Of a stretch of DNA of 26,395 nucleotides, positions 1-8,011 are shown one piece after another. Source of the stretch: Chloroflexota bacterium (lineage in GTDB: Bacteria > Chloroflexota > Dehalococcoidia > UBA2979). The stretch is taken from contig PBOW01000047.1 in NCBI GenBank assembly GCA_002725365.1, forward strand, positions 21,839 through 48,233, given 5' to 3'. The first letter of the stretch is position 1, and each line of letters opens with the position of its first letter. Below the pieces are notes generated by a model, which searched no databases, had not been told where the DNA came from, and worked only from the letters and a program-made list of their open reading frames with translations. Both the position numbers and the translations under genes were made by a program.

Positions 1-297
1 AAATTCAGAATGTTTTTGCGAGAAAAAATTTAGCCCAATCACATCCGACGGCATCAAATCGGGGGTGAATTGAATCCTACTAAACTCTCCGCCAATGACT
101 TTGGCAAATGTTCTGGCCATCAAGGTTTTACCAGTCCCTGGAACGTCTTCAAGCAAGATATGGCCTTTGGCAAAAAGAGCAACTAGTACGAGATGGATTG
201 TTTCCGTCCCGCCCACGATTACCTCAGACACAGCATCGGCAATTGATCTAGCGACAACTGATATTTCTCCATTAGTGTCACTGTGATTTTCCGACAT
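1..297 (-). CDS. MoxR-family AAA+ ATPase (N-terminal part, cut by window edge)
   Basis: This is an open frame from an ATG at 297 running off the left edge, 99 codons visible. It shows a textbook MoxR start: a helical N-terminus, then a Walker A motif LLEDVPGTGKT, then the family block IQFTPDLMPSDVIG. MoxR ATPases act as chaperone-like remodellers, often beside DUF58 and von Willebrand A-domain genes, which would lie to the left of the window. A G-rich Shine-Dalgarno-like run (GGGGGGA on the minus strand) sits just before the ATG. It is divergent from the gene at 445, with about 147 bases between the two starts. The family is confident; the substrate is unknown. Confidence 0.9.
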   Translation of the reverse strand, partial: MSENHSDTNGEISVVARSIADAVSEVIVGGTETIHLVLVALFAKGHILLEDVPGTGKTLMARTFAKVIGGEFSRIQFTPDLMPSDVIGLNFFSQKHSEF

Positions 298-444
298 TGA
301 TCCCCCCACTTTCACGCTTGATTGAATACGGTCCACGCTAAACCACCTGAGTAGCATAGATGAGACTTGTATCTTGCGATATCACCCAATTTCATATAGC
401 TGATTGGATGTATTACCCTTAAGCTTCAATAGAGGCGGATTGCA

Positions 445-858
445 TTGGACTTGACTGAATTCAAAACGGAATGGGCGCAGCTGAGAGAAAAAGTTGTTGA
501 AGTTTTGGGAGAACTTCCCGAAACTCGTCTTTCTCGTCCGGTCCCAGAGAAGGATGGCTGGACGGTCCGACATTCTCTAACCTATCTAGCCAGTCTCGAC
601 GCGCAAGTGAAGTCGATTATCTCGATTTCTGCTTTATCGGCGTTTGAAAGCCGTCGCTTACGAGGCGAGGCGATGTTTGAGGCTCAGTATTTGCGACTGA
701 GAGATCTAACACCATTCCTCGCCGAAAGCGCGGAAACAGCATTATCTAGTTTGTCTGAGGGCGAGGCAACAGAATTTCTGGGACAGGCCGATGAAGCGAC
801 GAGACTGCTATCGGAAGCCCGAGATGTTCTGGTAACTATTGAGAAAGCGGCGGAGTAG
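445..858 (+). CDS. Small DinB/maleylpyruvate-isomerase-like helical protein
   Basis: A 137-residue, largely helical, acidic protein. Residues 37-55 (DGWTVRHSLTYLASLDAQ) resemble the first conserved segment of the DinB / mycothiol-dependent maleylpyruvate isomerase N-terminal fold, where the usual pattern is D-G-W-x-V-x3-L-x-H-L. The metal-binding His position is Tyr47 here, so a metal-dependent transferase role is doubtful. The start is a TTG, supported by AGAGG about ten bases upstream. It lies 56 bases before the GltD-like gene on the same strand. Function is not known; the fold assignment is by pattern only and the gene could equally be called hypothetical. Confidence 0.65.
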   Translation: MDLTEFKTEWAQLREKVVEVLGELPETRLSRPVPEKDGWTVRHSLTYLASLDAQVKSIISISALSAFESRRLRGEAMFEAQYLRLRDLTPFLAESAETALSSLSEGEATEFLGQADEATRLLSEARDVLVTIEKAAE

Positions 859-878
859 TCTGGACATGACTTCTGTTA

Positions 879-889
879 ACGGTGACCGT
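879..889. promoter_or_regulatory. Inverted repeat and possible -10 box before the GltD-like gene
   Basis: ACGGTGACCGT is a 5-bp inverted repeat around a single base, in the 56-base gap before the start at 915. A TAGAAT hexamer at 901-906 could be a -10 element, but no good -35 stands at the right distance. The layout would suit an operator overlapping a promoter. This is a weak call. Confidence 0.25.
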
Positions 890-914
890 CTGATTTCGTT
901 TAGAATCTAACAAT

Positions 915-2396
915 ATGACTACCAACGAATATAACCAGCTCGGCGACAATTTGGTCCATGATAGGTTGTCTATCCCTAGACAAAAAATTGAGAAACAAGA
1001 TCCTTCTGACCGGGTAAATAATTTTGATGAGACATATCTCGCAATGGATATGGATTCGGCGATAATTGAAGCGGCAAGGTGTATTGATTGCCCATCAGCT
1101 CCATGCATGGATGCGTGCCCGGTGCACAACGATATCCCTTCTGCGTTGAAGATGCTTGAAAATAATGATATCCATGGTGCCGCTTCCAAATTTAGAGAGA
1201 CCTCCACCTTGCCTGAAATGTGTGGTCGACTTTGTCCACAAGAAATACTTTGTGAAGGGGCATGTGTGGTTGGCTTTGCGCTACGAACGGATGGGTCAAA
1301 GCATCCCCCAGTTGCGATTGGTCGACTTGAATCATTTATAACAGACGCTGAGAGAAAAAATCTAGGGAAGTTTCCAGTTCCAATGATATTGCCGTCAACC
1401 GGCCGAAGTGTGGCAATCATCGGTTCGGGTCCGGCCGGTTTGACTGTTGCTGAGGAGCTGCAAATTCGCGGGCATTCCTGCACTATTTTTGATCGATGGC
1501 CCGAGGCTGGGGGGGTGCTTCGTTATGGCATACCAAACTTCAAGATGAGTAAAGCTATTCTTGAAGAGAAAATACAGTCTCTGAAGGAGATGGGTGTTTC
1601 CTTCGAAACGTCAGTGGAAATCGGCTCAGATATTTCACTTGAAGACTTGAGAGAGAGCCGGGGATTTGATTGTATTTTTCTTGGAAATGGTGCAGGAATT
1701 GGTAATTTGTTAAAAACTGAGGGTGAAGACCTCGAAAATGTATATCAAGCCACTGATTTCCTCGTGCGCGGCAATCTAGAGGATTTTGAACTGCCCGAGT
1801 CGCAGAGGGGATTACCACATGTAGGAGATGACGTAGTTGTTGTCGGGGGCGGTGACACTTCGATGGATTGCGTTCGTACCGCAATTAGGCTGGGTGCGAA
1901 GAATGTGACGTGTGTGTATCGGAGAACAGAAAACGAAATGTTGGGTCGCCAAGAAGAACGAGTGCATGCTCGAGAGGAAGGTGTTAACTTCTCATATCTC
2001 ACCACACCGACAAGGTTCATAGGTGGTTCGGACGGCAAAGTCAATTCTGTTGAGTTAGTAGAGATGGAATTATCCGACCCCGATGAGAGTGGCCGGCGGC
2101 GACCTGTTCAGATCGCAGATTCTGAATACGTGATTGATGCTTCAGCGGTTGTAATAGCAATCGGCTATAACGCGGATTCAGATATGGGTGAGACGTCAGA
2201 AGTAGAGACTGATAATTGGGGACTAATACAGGTCGATCCTAGAACCGGACAAACAAATATCCCATATATGTTTGCTGGCGGTGATGTCGTCAATGGAGCG
2301 GATTTGGTAGTCACGGCGATTGCGGACGGGAAACGTGCCGCCACGTGGGTACACCAATATTTACTCTCACTAAGTTCGTCAGATTCTTCATCTTAG
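915..2396 (+). CDS. gltD: GltD/NfnL-type NAD(P)-dependent FAD/Fe-S oxidoreductase (glutamate synthase small-subunit family)
   Basis: A 493-residue protein with the full GltD/NfnL architecture. An N-terminal 4Fe-4S domain has Cys56, 59, 64 and 68 (C-x2-C-x4-C-x3-CP) and Cys103, 107, 113 and 117. An FAD dinucleotide fold follows with GSGPAG at 170-175, then an NAD(P) fold with GGGDTSMD at 311-318 and the downstream YRRTENEM block. The C-terminus has the FAD-site GGDVVNGADLVVTAI segment. Family members pass electrons from NAD(P)H to glutamate synthase, or act as NfnL or sulfide dehydrogenase partners. No large GltB subunit lies beside it, so the partner is unknown and the symbol names the family only. 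It is followed 44 bases later by a CoA-transferase, possibly cotranscribed. Confidence 0.9.
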   Translation: MTTNEYNQLGDNLVHDRLSIPRQKIEKQDPSDRVNNFDETYLAMDMDSAIIEAARCIDCPSAPCMDACPVHNDIPSALKMLENNDIHGAASKFRETSTLPEMCGRLCPQEILCEGACVVGFALRTDGSKHPPVAIGRLESFITDAERKNLGKFPVPMILPSTGRSVAIIGSGPAGLTVAEELQIRGHSCTIFDRWPEAGGVLRYGIPNFKMSKAILEEKIQSLKEMGVSFETSVEIGSDISLEDLRESRGFDCIFLGNGAGIGNLLKTEGEDLENVYQATDFLVRGNLEDFELPESQRGLPHVGDDVVVVGGGDTSMDCVRTAIRLGAKNVTCVYRRTENEMLGRQEERVHAREEGVNFSYLTTPTRFIGGSDGKVNSVELVEMELSDPDESGRRRPVQIADSEYVIDASAVVIAIGYNADSDMGETSEVETDNWGLIQVDPRTGQTNIPYMFAGGDVVNGADLVVTAIADGKRAATWVHQYLLSLSSSDSSS

Positions 2397-2440
2397 GCTA
2401 GGCTCTGGGGATAACGTTTTAGGATTTATTGGATTTACAA

Positions 2441-3739
2441 ATGTCCGCATCTGAGACTCAAGCTTCTGGCCCACTCTCGGGAGTCCGTGTCCTTGCATTC
2501 ACACAGATTGTGGCTGGTCCATTTGCTGGTGTTGTCCTCTCTGACTTCGGGGCTGAAGTTGTGAAAGTAGAACCAACAACCGGTGAATATTATAGGAACG
2601 TGGCTGCTGTCGTGCCTGATCATGGCAAGAGATGGCAATCATTGAATCGAGGACAGAAATCCTTGAGTGTTGATCTGCAGAATCCCAAAGGAGCTGAGCT
2701 GATTCGAAGAATCATCAATGGATTCGATGCAGTAGTCATCAATTTCAGACCTGGAGTGGCTGAACGTCTGGGTATAGGTTATGAAGATCTCTCGGAAATC
2801 AATCCAAAACTTATTTATTGTTCGATCACCGGGTTTGGCCCTGTGGGACCTTGGGCAAATGAGGCGGCAACAGATTATGTTGCTACGGCATTTTCGGGAC
2901 TGGTTGCGGGTGATGGGAAAACCGATGATGACGGAGTTCCTGTGGGTATGGTTCCGTCCGTCGCTGATTATTTAACAGGACTTGCCAGTGCCGGAGCAAT
3001 CAGTGCCGCTCTTTTTTCCCGTGATAAGACTGGTCTCGGGCAAAAAATAGATGCATCTCTTTTGAACTCGTCATTATCTATTCAAGATTCCTTCGTAATG
3101 CGCGAACCTGCGAGCGACTCGGTGTACCGAGATCCTATGATGGAAAGGGTCAAGGAAGCATTTGCTGGAGGTATGCCTTACAAAGCAGTATTAGCTGATC
3201 GGGTTAAATATAGGCAGCGGTCCGCAGGACTTCCACGTCTTTACTACTGTGCCTATCAGACAGCGGATGGAGCAATCATGCTCGGTTGCCTGACTCCAAA
3301 GACCCGTAATGCCGCTCGCCTGGGTCTGGACATGCAACATGAGCGTACCGATGATGCAAGCTTTGATCCTGAAGATCCTAAATATCAGGAGCAAGTTGAT
3401 GAATGGAAGAGAGAAATAACTGAGCGTGTAAAAGAGCATGGTACTGAACATTGGTTACGCAGACTGCGAGAAGTTGGTTGTCCTGTGGCTCCCGTACAGT
3501 TCCCTGAAGAACTCTCTGATCACGAGCAAGTCAAAGCTCTCGGCGTGATGACTCCTCTCGAGCATCCTGTGACTGGTCCGCAAGAAGTAGTGGGTCCTAT
3601 AGTGAACTTTTCCAAGACAAAAGCATCGGTACAGGGACCGTCGCCATTAATAGGCCAGCACACGGAACAATTGCTGCTCCACGCCGGTTTGACGCGCCAG
3701 GAAATAGACGATCTCTTGGAAGAGAATATTGTGCGTTAA
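2441..3739 (+). CDS. CaiB/BaiF family (class III) CoA-transferase
   Basis: A 432-residue protein of normal single-domain size for class III CoA-transferases, which move CoA between carboxylic acids through an aspartyl-CoA thioester. Family landmarks are all present: GPFAGVVLSDFGAEVVKVE near the N-terminus, the NFRPGVAERLG segment, and ITGFGPVGP. Asp176 in PSVADYLTG sits at the catalytic aspartate position, followed by TGLGQKIDASLL. I chose the ATG at 2441, with GGA seven bases upstream; a TTG at 2429 would add four residues (MDLQ). The acyl substrate cannot be read from the sequence. Its stop codon directly abuts the stop of convergent ruvB. Confidence 0.93.
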   Translation: MSASETQASGPLSGVRVLAFTQIVAGPFAGVVLSDFGAEVVKVEPTTGEYYRNVAAVVPDHGKRWQSLNRGQKSLSVDLQNPKGAELIRRIINGFDAVVINFRPGVAERLGIGYEDLSEINPKLIYCSITGFGPVGPWANEAATDYVATAFSGLVAGDGKTDDDGVPVGMVPSVADYLTGLASAGAISAALFSRDKTGLGQKIDASLLNSSLSIQDSFVMREPASDSVYRDPMMERVKEAFAGGMPYKAVLADRVKYRQRSAGLPRLYYCAYQTADGAIMLGCLTPKTRNAARLGLDMQHERTDDASFDPEDPKYQEQVDEWKREITERVKEHGTEHWLRRLREVGCPVAPVQFPEELSDHEQVKALGVMTPLEHPVTGPQEVVGPIVNFSKTKASVQGPSPLIGQHTEQLLLHAGLTRQEIDDLLEENIVR

Positions 3740-4849
3740 CTAGTCTGACGGATTGGACCACAGACCACTTTGTTGTGATTGACTAGTTTCGGAGTGCTGA
3801 GGTGGTTCGATCCCGATATGTGCATATCCAAAACGGGTAAGAACCCGACCGCGAGGCGTTCTCACGATTAGTCCCTCTTTTAGCAAAAAAGGTTCGTATA
3901 CGTCCATTATTGTGTCTGACTCTTCAGATATAGCGGCTGCGATCGTCTCTAGTCCCGCCGGGCCTCCGTCAAATCGATTTGCCAATGCTGTAAGTAACTC
4001 ACGATCCATCCTGTCCAGCCCGAGGTCGTCAATTTCTAGCTGCTCCAGTGCGTTCGATGCTGTTTCTTTAGTTATTTGACCGTCAGCTCTAACGTCGGCA
4101 TAGTCTCGTACTCGGCGCAGCAGTCGGTTCGCCACACGAGCAGTCCCCCTAGATCTATTTGCTATCTCGACTAGTCCGTCGTGATCGAAACTGCATTTCA
4201 GTACCTCCGCAGACCGTTCAAGGATTTGAGAGAGGGCTTCAATGTCGTAGAAGTCAAGACGAAAGGTCGATCCGAATCGATCTCTAAGTGGTTGTGAAAT
4301 CATGGCATATCGTGTGGTTGCACCGACTAAGGTAAATGGAGCAATCTTCAATCGTACGTCTCGTGCCTTTGGCCCCTTTCCTAAAATAATGTCAACTGAG
4401 AAATCTTCCATAGCGGGGTATAGTACCTCTTCCACTGCGAGCGATAGGCGATGAATCTCATCTATGAAAAGAATGTCGCCAGGTTGGAGAGAAGTTAGAA
4501 GGGCTGCGAGATCGCCGGCTCTTTCGAGCGCCGGTCCGGAAGTGATTCTAATTGAAACACCCATTTCTGCCGCAAGTATCATTGCAAGTGTTGTTTTACC
4601 AAGTCCGGGTGGTCCGTGGAATAAGATGTGATCCAGTGGTTCAGAACGCGCTTTGGCAGCCTCTATTGCGATCGTAAGGCTGTCCTTAACCTGATTTTGT
4701 CCGCAGTATGTTCCTAAAGAATTTGGCCGTAGTCGATTTTCAGTACCCAAGTCTTCTTCAGTTGCTTGAGGGTCTACTGTTTCTGTTCTTGAGCCTTTTC
4801 GGTTCAGCTCTGATGACTGAGAGTTGTCGGAATTGGGTACTTCGGTCAT
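3740..4849 (-). CDS. ruvB: Holliday junction branch-migration helicase RuvB
   Basis: A 369-residue RuvB, slightly longer than usual (about 335-350) because of a polar N-terminal extension of some 35 residues rich in Ser, Asn and Glu. The motifs are canonical: Walker A GPPGLGKT at 79-86, Walker [10 protein letters not shown] at 126-134, sensor 1 GATTR at 176-180, arginine finger RDRFG near 189-193, and a C-terminal winged helix containing [13 protein letters not shown]. It is the hexameric motor that drives branch migration with RuvA at Holliday junctions. Neither ruvA nor ruvC is adjacent. The upstream neighbour on the same strand is the zinc-ribbon gene, 31 bases away, so the two may be cotranscribed. 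Confidence 0.97.
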   Translation of the reverse strand: MTEVPNSDNSQSSELNRKGSRTETVDPQATEEDLGTENRLRPNSLGTYCGQNQVKDSLTIAIEAAKARSEPLDHILFHGPPGLGKTTLAMILAAEMGVSIRITSGPALERAGDLAALLTSLQPGDILFIDEIHRLSLAVEEVLYPAMEDFSVDIILGKGPKARDVRLKIAPFTLVGATTRYAMISQPLRDRFGSTFRLDFYDIEALSQILERSAEVLKCSFDHDGLVEIANRSRGTARVANRLLRRVRDYADVRADGQITKETASNALEQLEIDDLGLDRMDRELLTALANRFDGGPAGLETIAAAISEESDTIMDVYEPFLLKEGLIVRTPRGRVLTRFGYAHIGIEPPQHSETSQSQQSGLWSNPSD

Positions 4850-4880
4850 AGAACGGATTTTAGCACATTTGTTCCAATGG

Positions 4881-5225
4881 CTATTTCCATCTGGGGAGTC
4901 CTTTGAGTTCTTTTTTCAGAGTTAGTTTTAATTTACCGGTCGATTGGCCCCTCTGCGCTGCGAGATCTGCGACTGCCTCACCTATGAATTCAGCGATATT
5001 TGAAGCAGTATGACGATATGAACCATCTGCATAGCAGGTGGAACAGAGATTTACGACTTGTGTGCCGTCTGACTCTGTCCCATAATCTTCGGGCCGCCTC
5101 ATGTCGAAAGCGCAAGAGTCGCAACTGGCCCTCTTACGCCCAGTCTGGAAATCCTGCATGTATTCACGTGAACCACCGCCACCCTTGCGAGATACTTTGG
5201 CAGCGTCTTTTGAATTCTTAGCCAT
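4881..5225 (-). CDS. Small zinc-ribbon domain protein
   Basis: A 114-residue basic protein. The core resembles the putative zinc ribbon family zf-ribbon_2: C35-x2-C38, then [12 protein letters not shown], then C61-x2-C64 and Y-x-D-G-S-Y. The four Cys should bind one zinc. The N-terminus is Lys/Arg/Gly-rich with a GGGGS stretch, and the C-terminus ([17 protein letters not shown]) is strongly basic, which would suit nucleic-acid or ribosome contact; that is inference. The ATG at 5225 opens into a 60-base divergent gap shared with murI. No specific function is known to me. Confidence 0.8.
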   Translation of the reverse strand: MAKNSKDAAKVSRKGGGGSREYMQDFQTGRKRASCDSCAFDMRRPEDYGTESDGTQVVNLCSTCYADGSYRHTASNIAEFIGEAVADLAAQRGQSTGKLKLTLKKELKGLPRWK

Positions 5226-5285
5226 TTATGATCCTCAACAGTCGTCCTATTGCATCTGCTAATTGCTCTGTTCTGAGTATACGTT

Positions 5286-6185
5286 ATGCTATTTGAGTCG
5301 GGGCGTAATGGGAATGTACACGTGACTGCCACTAACAGCATTTCACAGCAAGCTGATATTCCGCAATTCGATGTCGGTTTGATTGATTCTGGCGTTGGGG
5401 GGCTGGCTGTAGCTCGTGAGATACAGAATTTGAATTCCTCTGTGCAAATAGGATATTTCGCTGACACTGCCGTGTTTCCATATGGAGATAAGAATAGTAT
5501 CCAGGTCGCCGACCGCATTGATTTTCTGGCAACGAAATTTGTTGAGGCCGGTACTCGACTCTTAGTGATTGCTTGTAATACTGGATCTTCAGCAGGTTTG
5601 AGGTCGATTAGAAGAAAGTTCGCGAGAGAAGGTATTCAAATAGTTGGAATGGAGCCACCTCTCAAACCGGCAGCGATTCATTCACGTAATAAGTCTGTAG
5701 CAGTGGTGGCCACTTTGGGAACTGTATCTGGCCAGGCGTTGACTAATTTGAGAGACCGAGTGGCTACCGACACAGCTACGAAATTCATTGCGGCGAGTGG
5801 CCTCGCTAGTAGTGTTGAGCGAGGCGAACTTACAGGCAAAGACCTTGATGCAGTTCTGCAGGAACTTCTCAATCTCATAAGTTCTGATGGAGTGGATAGT
5901 GTGGCACTAGGTTGTAGTCACTATAGTTTCGTATATGACCAGATGCGTAAGGCACTTCCTGACGGAGTCAAGCTTTTCGATGCAGCTTTCCCAGTGGCAA
6001 AAAGAACCTTGGAACTGTGGACCAAATCACGTAGTTCAGATGATGTGATCGACGTGTCCAATCCCATATCCGTTTTCGTTACCGGTGATCCTGATGGCTT
6101 TGTTGCGTCCGTTGCTAGGCTCGAAACTGCAGGATGCATGATTCCGATGGTGTCAGTGAATCCCGTACCGCTTCCAATCAATTGA
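5286..6185 (+). CDS. murI: Glutamate racemase
   Basis: A 299-residue Asp/Glu racemase family enzyme that makes D-glutamate for peptidoglycan. Visible motifs are GLIDSGVGGL at 31-40, YFADTAVFPYG at 57-67, the first catalytic Cys in ACNTGSS (Cys97), and the second in LGCSHYSF (Cys210). Ser replaces the usual Thr after the second Cys, and GSS replaces the common ATA/AS; both catalytic Cys are kept. About 25 residues precede the usual family start, so initiation may be at the GTG of codon 13 rather than the ATG at 5286; no clear ribosome site decides this. pyrF starts 25 bases downstream, so they probably share a transcript. Together with murA at 15244 it implies peptidoglycan synthesis. Confidence 0.93.
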   Translation: MLFESGRNGNVHVTATNSISQQADIPQFDVGLIDSGVGGLAVAREIQNLNSSVQIGYFADTAVFPYGDKNSIQVADRIDFLATKFVEAGTRLLVIACNTGSSAGLRSIRRKFAREGIQIVGMEPPLKPAAIHSRNKSVAVVATLGTVSGQALTNLRDRVATDTATKFIAASGLASSVERGELTGKDLDAVLQELLNLISSDGVDSVALGCSHYSFVYDQMRKALPDGVKLFDAAFPVAKRTLELWTKSRSSDDVIDVSNPISVFVTGDPDGFVASVARLETAGCMIPMVSVNPVPLPIN

Positions 6186-6210
6186 CCGCTAGTGTAACGT
6201 TTGAGCTAGA

Positions 6211-7044
6211 ATGAATTTTTTCGAGAAATATCTTCTGCTAGCAGAGAAAAATAATTCCCGATTATGCGTGGGTATTGACCCTGATCCTTCCAGGATTCCG
6301 CCAGGTGTGACGATGCGTGAATTTCTCCTATCGGTGGTCGAGTCGACTTCTGACATGGTTTGCTCTTATAAACCGAATATCGCCTTCTTCGAACGTGAGG
6401 GAATCGAAGGAGTCGCATTGTTGGACGAGTTGATTACCATCATTCCGAGAGAGATACCCGTAATACTAGACGCGAAGCGGGGGGATATCGGCCATACCGG
6501 AGAGGCCTATGCGACCGCAATATTCGACCGAATGAATGCGGATGCGGTAACGGTAAATCCTTATCTGGGTAGAGATTCAGTCTCACCGTTTTTCAATAGG
6601 CCTGAAAAAGGAGTATTCGTTCTTTGTAAAACATCTAATCCAGGGTCCAGCGACTTTCAAGATTTGTTAGTGGGTGAGTCTAACCAACCCTTATTTCTGC
6701 ATGTCGCACGACAAGCACAGGAGTGGAATATTAATGGGAATATAGGCCTTGTCGTCGGAGCCACCTATCCGGAGGAAGCAGCGCTCCTGAGAAGCGAAGG
6801 AGTTGAACTGCCCTTTCTGATACCAGGAGTCGGTGCCCAGTCTGGTGATTTGGAAGCAGTAATTTCTTCCTCGAGCGATCGCAACGGTGGTGGATTTATT
6901 ATAAATAGCTCTAGGGGGATCTTGTATGCTTGGGAAGAGGGTACGGCTGGAGATCCTGGCTGTGCTCCGGGAGGCTGGCAAGATTCGATAAGGCAGGCGG
7001 CAGAGCAAACTCGCAGCGACATCATGGCTACTCTTGACAGGTGA
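6211..7044 (+). CDS. pyrF: Orotidine-5'-phosphate decarboxylase, type 2 subfamily
   Basis: A 277-residue enzyme of the longer type 2 OMP decarboxylase subfamily, which makes UMP in pyrimidine synthesis. The N-terminus has LCVGIDPDPSRIP, the substrate loop SYKPNIAFFE at 52-61, and the catalytic charge network in ILDAKRGDIGHTGEAY, with Asp87, Lys89 and Asp92 the expected D-x-K-x2-D residues. VTVNPYLGRDSV and IINSSRGILYA near the C-terminus are further family landmarks. The barrel appears complete. It sits directly behind murI. Confidence 0.95.
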   Translation: MNFFEKYLLLAEKNNSRLCVGIDPDPSRIPPGVTMREFLLSVVESTSDMVCSYKPNIAFFEREGIEGVALLDELITIIPREIPVILDAKRGDIGHTGEAYATAIFDRMNADAVTVNPYLGRDSVSPFFNRPEKGVFVLCKTSNPGSSDFQDLLVGESNQPLFLHVARQAQEWNINGNIGLVVGATYPEEAALLRSEGVELPFLIPGVGAQSGDLEAVISSSSDRNGGGFIINSSRGILYAWEEGTAGDPGCAPGGWQDSIRQAAEQTRSDIMATLDR

Positions 7045-7078
7045 AATTGAATCTTTGGGTAGTATTGCTAACTTCAGA

Positions 7079-7094
7079 GAGTTTTCTTAAACTC
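7079..7094 (+). other. Short hairpin between pyrF and the BFN gene
   Basis: GAGTTT-TCTT-AAACTC forms a perfect 6-bp stem with a 4-base loop, 35 bases after the pyrF stop. No T-tract follows on the plus strand, so it is not a convincing intrinsic terminator; it may affect mRNA processing or be chance. Confidence 0.3.
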
Positions 7095-7128
7095 GAAAGT
7101 GCGCTTGGAGCGTGATGCGGGGTAAAAG

Positions 7129-7683
7129 TTGTCACATATAGAATCAGATTTGGAACTTTCGATTGACTCTGTCCGAGTGGGTATTCGCCAACAGCGTCCT
7201 GTAGTTGTGCTAAAGGAAGTGTCCGGCGAGCGGTACCTTGCCATCTGGGTAGGATCTGATATGGCCCAAGCGATCACTTTTGCTTTGCAAGAGCAGGAAA
7301 CTCCTCGTCCCATGACACACGATCTACTTTTGAATACTATCGAGATGCTCGGAGGAAAAGTGAAAGAAGTAAGAATCACTTCTCTAAAAGAAGACGTATA
7401 TTTTGCTCGTATCATTATTGAGCAGGACGGCGATACACATTCTATAGATTCCCGTACATCCGACGCCCTTGCAATTGCAGTCAGATCAGGGGCAAATATA
7501 ATGGCTAGCCAGCAACTTATGGAGGAGGCAAGTATACAATTACCTGATGATGACGACGATGACTTTAATCAGGAGCTACTAAATCCAGTCACTGACGAAG
7601 AACTCCGGAAGTTGTCGCCTTTCCGCGATCTTGTCGAAGGACTTGATCTCGATAATTTAGGCGAGACCGATTCTGAAGAATAG
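7129..7683 (+). CDS. Bifunctional nuclease (BFN/DUF151) domain protein
   Basis: A 184-residue protein whose first 130 residues match the BFN/DUF151 family: YLAIWVGSDMAQAITFALQ, then TPRPMTHDLLLNTIEMLGGKV, then the signature IDSRTSDALAIAVRSGANI, where relatives usually have R-P-S-D-A. The C-terminal 50 residues are very acidic, including six consecutive Asp around 140-145. Members have been reported to have RNase and DNase activity in plants; in bacteria the role is mostly untested. The start is TTG at 7129, with GGGG about eight bases upstream. The next gene starts the ATP synthase cluster after 97 bases. Confidence 0.88.
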   Translation: MSHIESDLELSIDSVRVGIRQQRPVVVLKEVSGERYLAIWVGSDMAQAITFALQEQETPRPMTHDLLLNTIEMLGGKVKEVRITSLKEDVYFARIIIEQDGDTHSIDSRTSDALAIAVRSGANIMASQQLMEEASIQLPDDDDDDFNQELLNPVTDEELRKLSPFRDLVEGLDLDNLGETDSEE

Positions 7684-7706
7684 GATTTTCCGAGAAACGA
7701 TGAGTT

Positions 7707-7720
7707 AACATGATCATGTT
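7707..7720. promoter_or_regulatory. 14-bp perfect palindrome upstream of the ATP synthase operon
   Basis: AACATGATCATGTT is a perfect dyad in the 97-base gap before atpZ. A TAGCG-TCAG-CGCTA stem-loop follows at 7742-7755. The position suits a repressor or activator site for the operon, but I see no convincing -35/-10 pair and cannot name a regulator. Confidence 0.35.
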
Positions 7721-7780
7721 GCGCGCACGTTTTGTTGATGTTAGCGTCAGCGCTAGCAACTCGCGGCAGGGAGTTGTATT

Positions 7781-8011
7781 GTGGGTAAGTCACCAGCTTT
7801 TAGGCTGTTAGGTATAGGGGGGTCGCTGGCGTTTTGGATTATTGGAGGAACACTGGGTGGCCGTTGGATAGATACCCAGTTAGACTCTGATCCGGTACTC
7901 ACACTGCTTGGTTTATTTTTAGGCATTGCAGTGGGAGTTACAGACGCAATACGCCGCCTCATGGACGTTGTAAAGTTTCAGGAACGACGTTCAGCAAAGC
8001 GGAAAAGATGA
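7781..8011 (+). CDS. atpZ: AtpZ/AtpI-family small membrane protein of the ATP synthase operon
   Basis: A 76-residue protein with two predicted membrane helices, about 9-27 (with FWIIGGTLGGRWID) and 40-58 (LLGLFLGIAVGVTDAIRR), and a basic tail. The G-G-x-x-G-x-W-x-D plus G-L-x-x-G-x-x-x-G pattern is that of the AtpZ/AtpI family, implicated in c-ring assembly or Mg/Ca supply to the synthase. The start is GTG at 7781, preceded by GGCAGGGAG. Its stop overlaps the atpB start by four bases (ATGA), so translation is coupled. It is the first gene of the operon. Confidence 0.8.
   Translation: MGKSPAFRLLGIGGSLAFWIIGGTLGGRWIDTQLDSDPVLTLLGLFLGIAVGVTDAIRRLMDVVKFQERRSAKRKR

Noticed and set aside
95..286. 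Forward open frame of 63 codons at the left edge
   Set aside because: Antisense to the MoxR ATPase, whose Walker A motif lies on the other strand.
836..1483. Long reverse-strand open frame of 215 codons
   Set aside because: It lies opposite the GltD-like gene, whose Cys and nucleotide motifs are all intact; the reverse translation is low-complexity and matches no family I know.
2429..2440. TTG start for the single CoA-transferase
   Set aside because: The ATG at 2441 is better spaced from GGA and begins closer to the family N-terminus; the TTG cannot be fully excluded.
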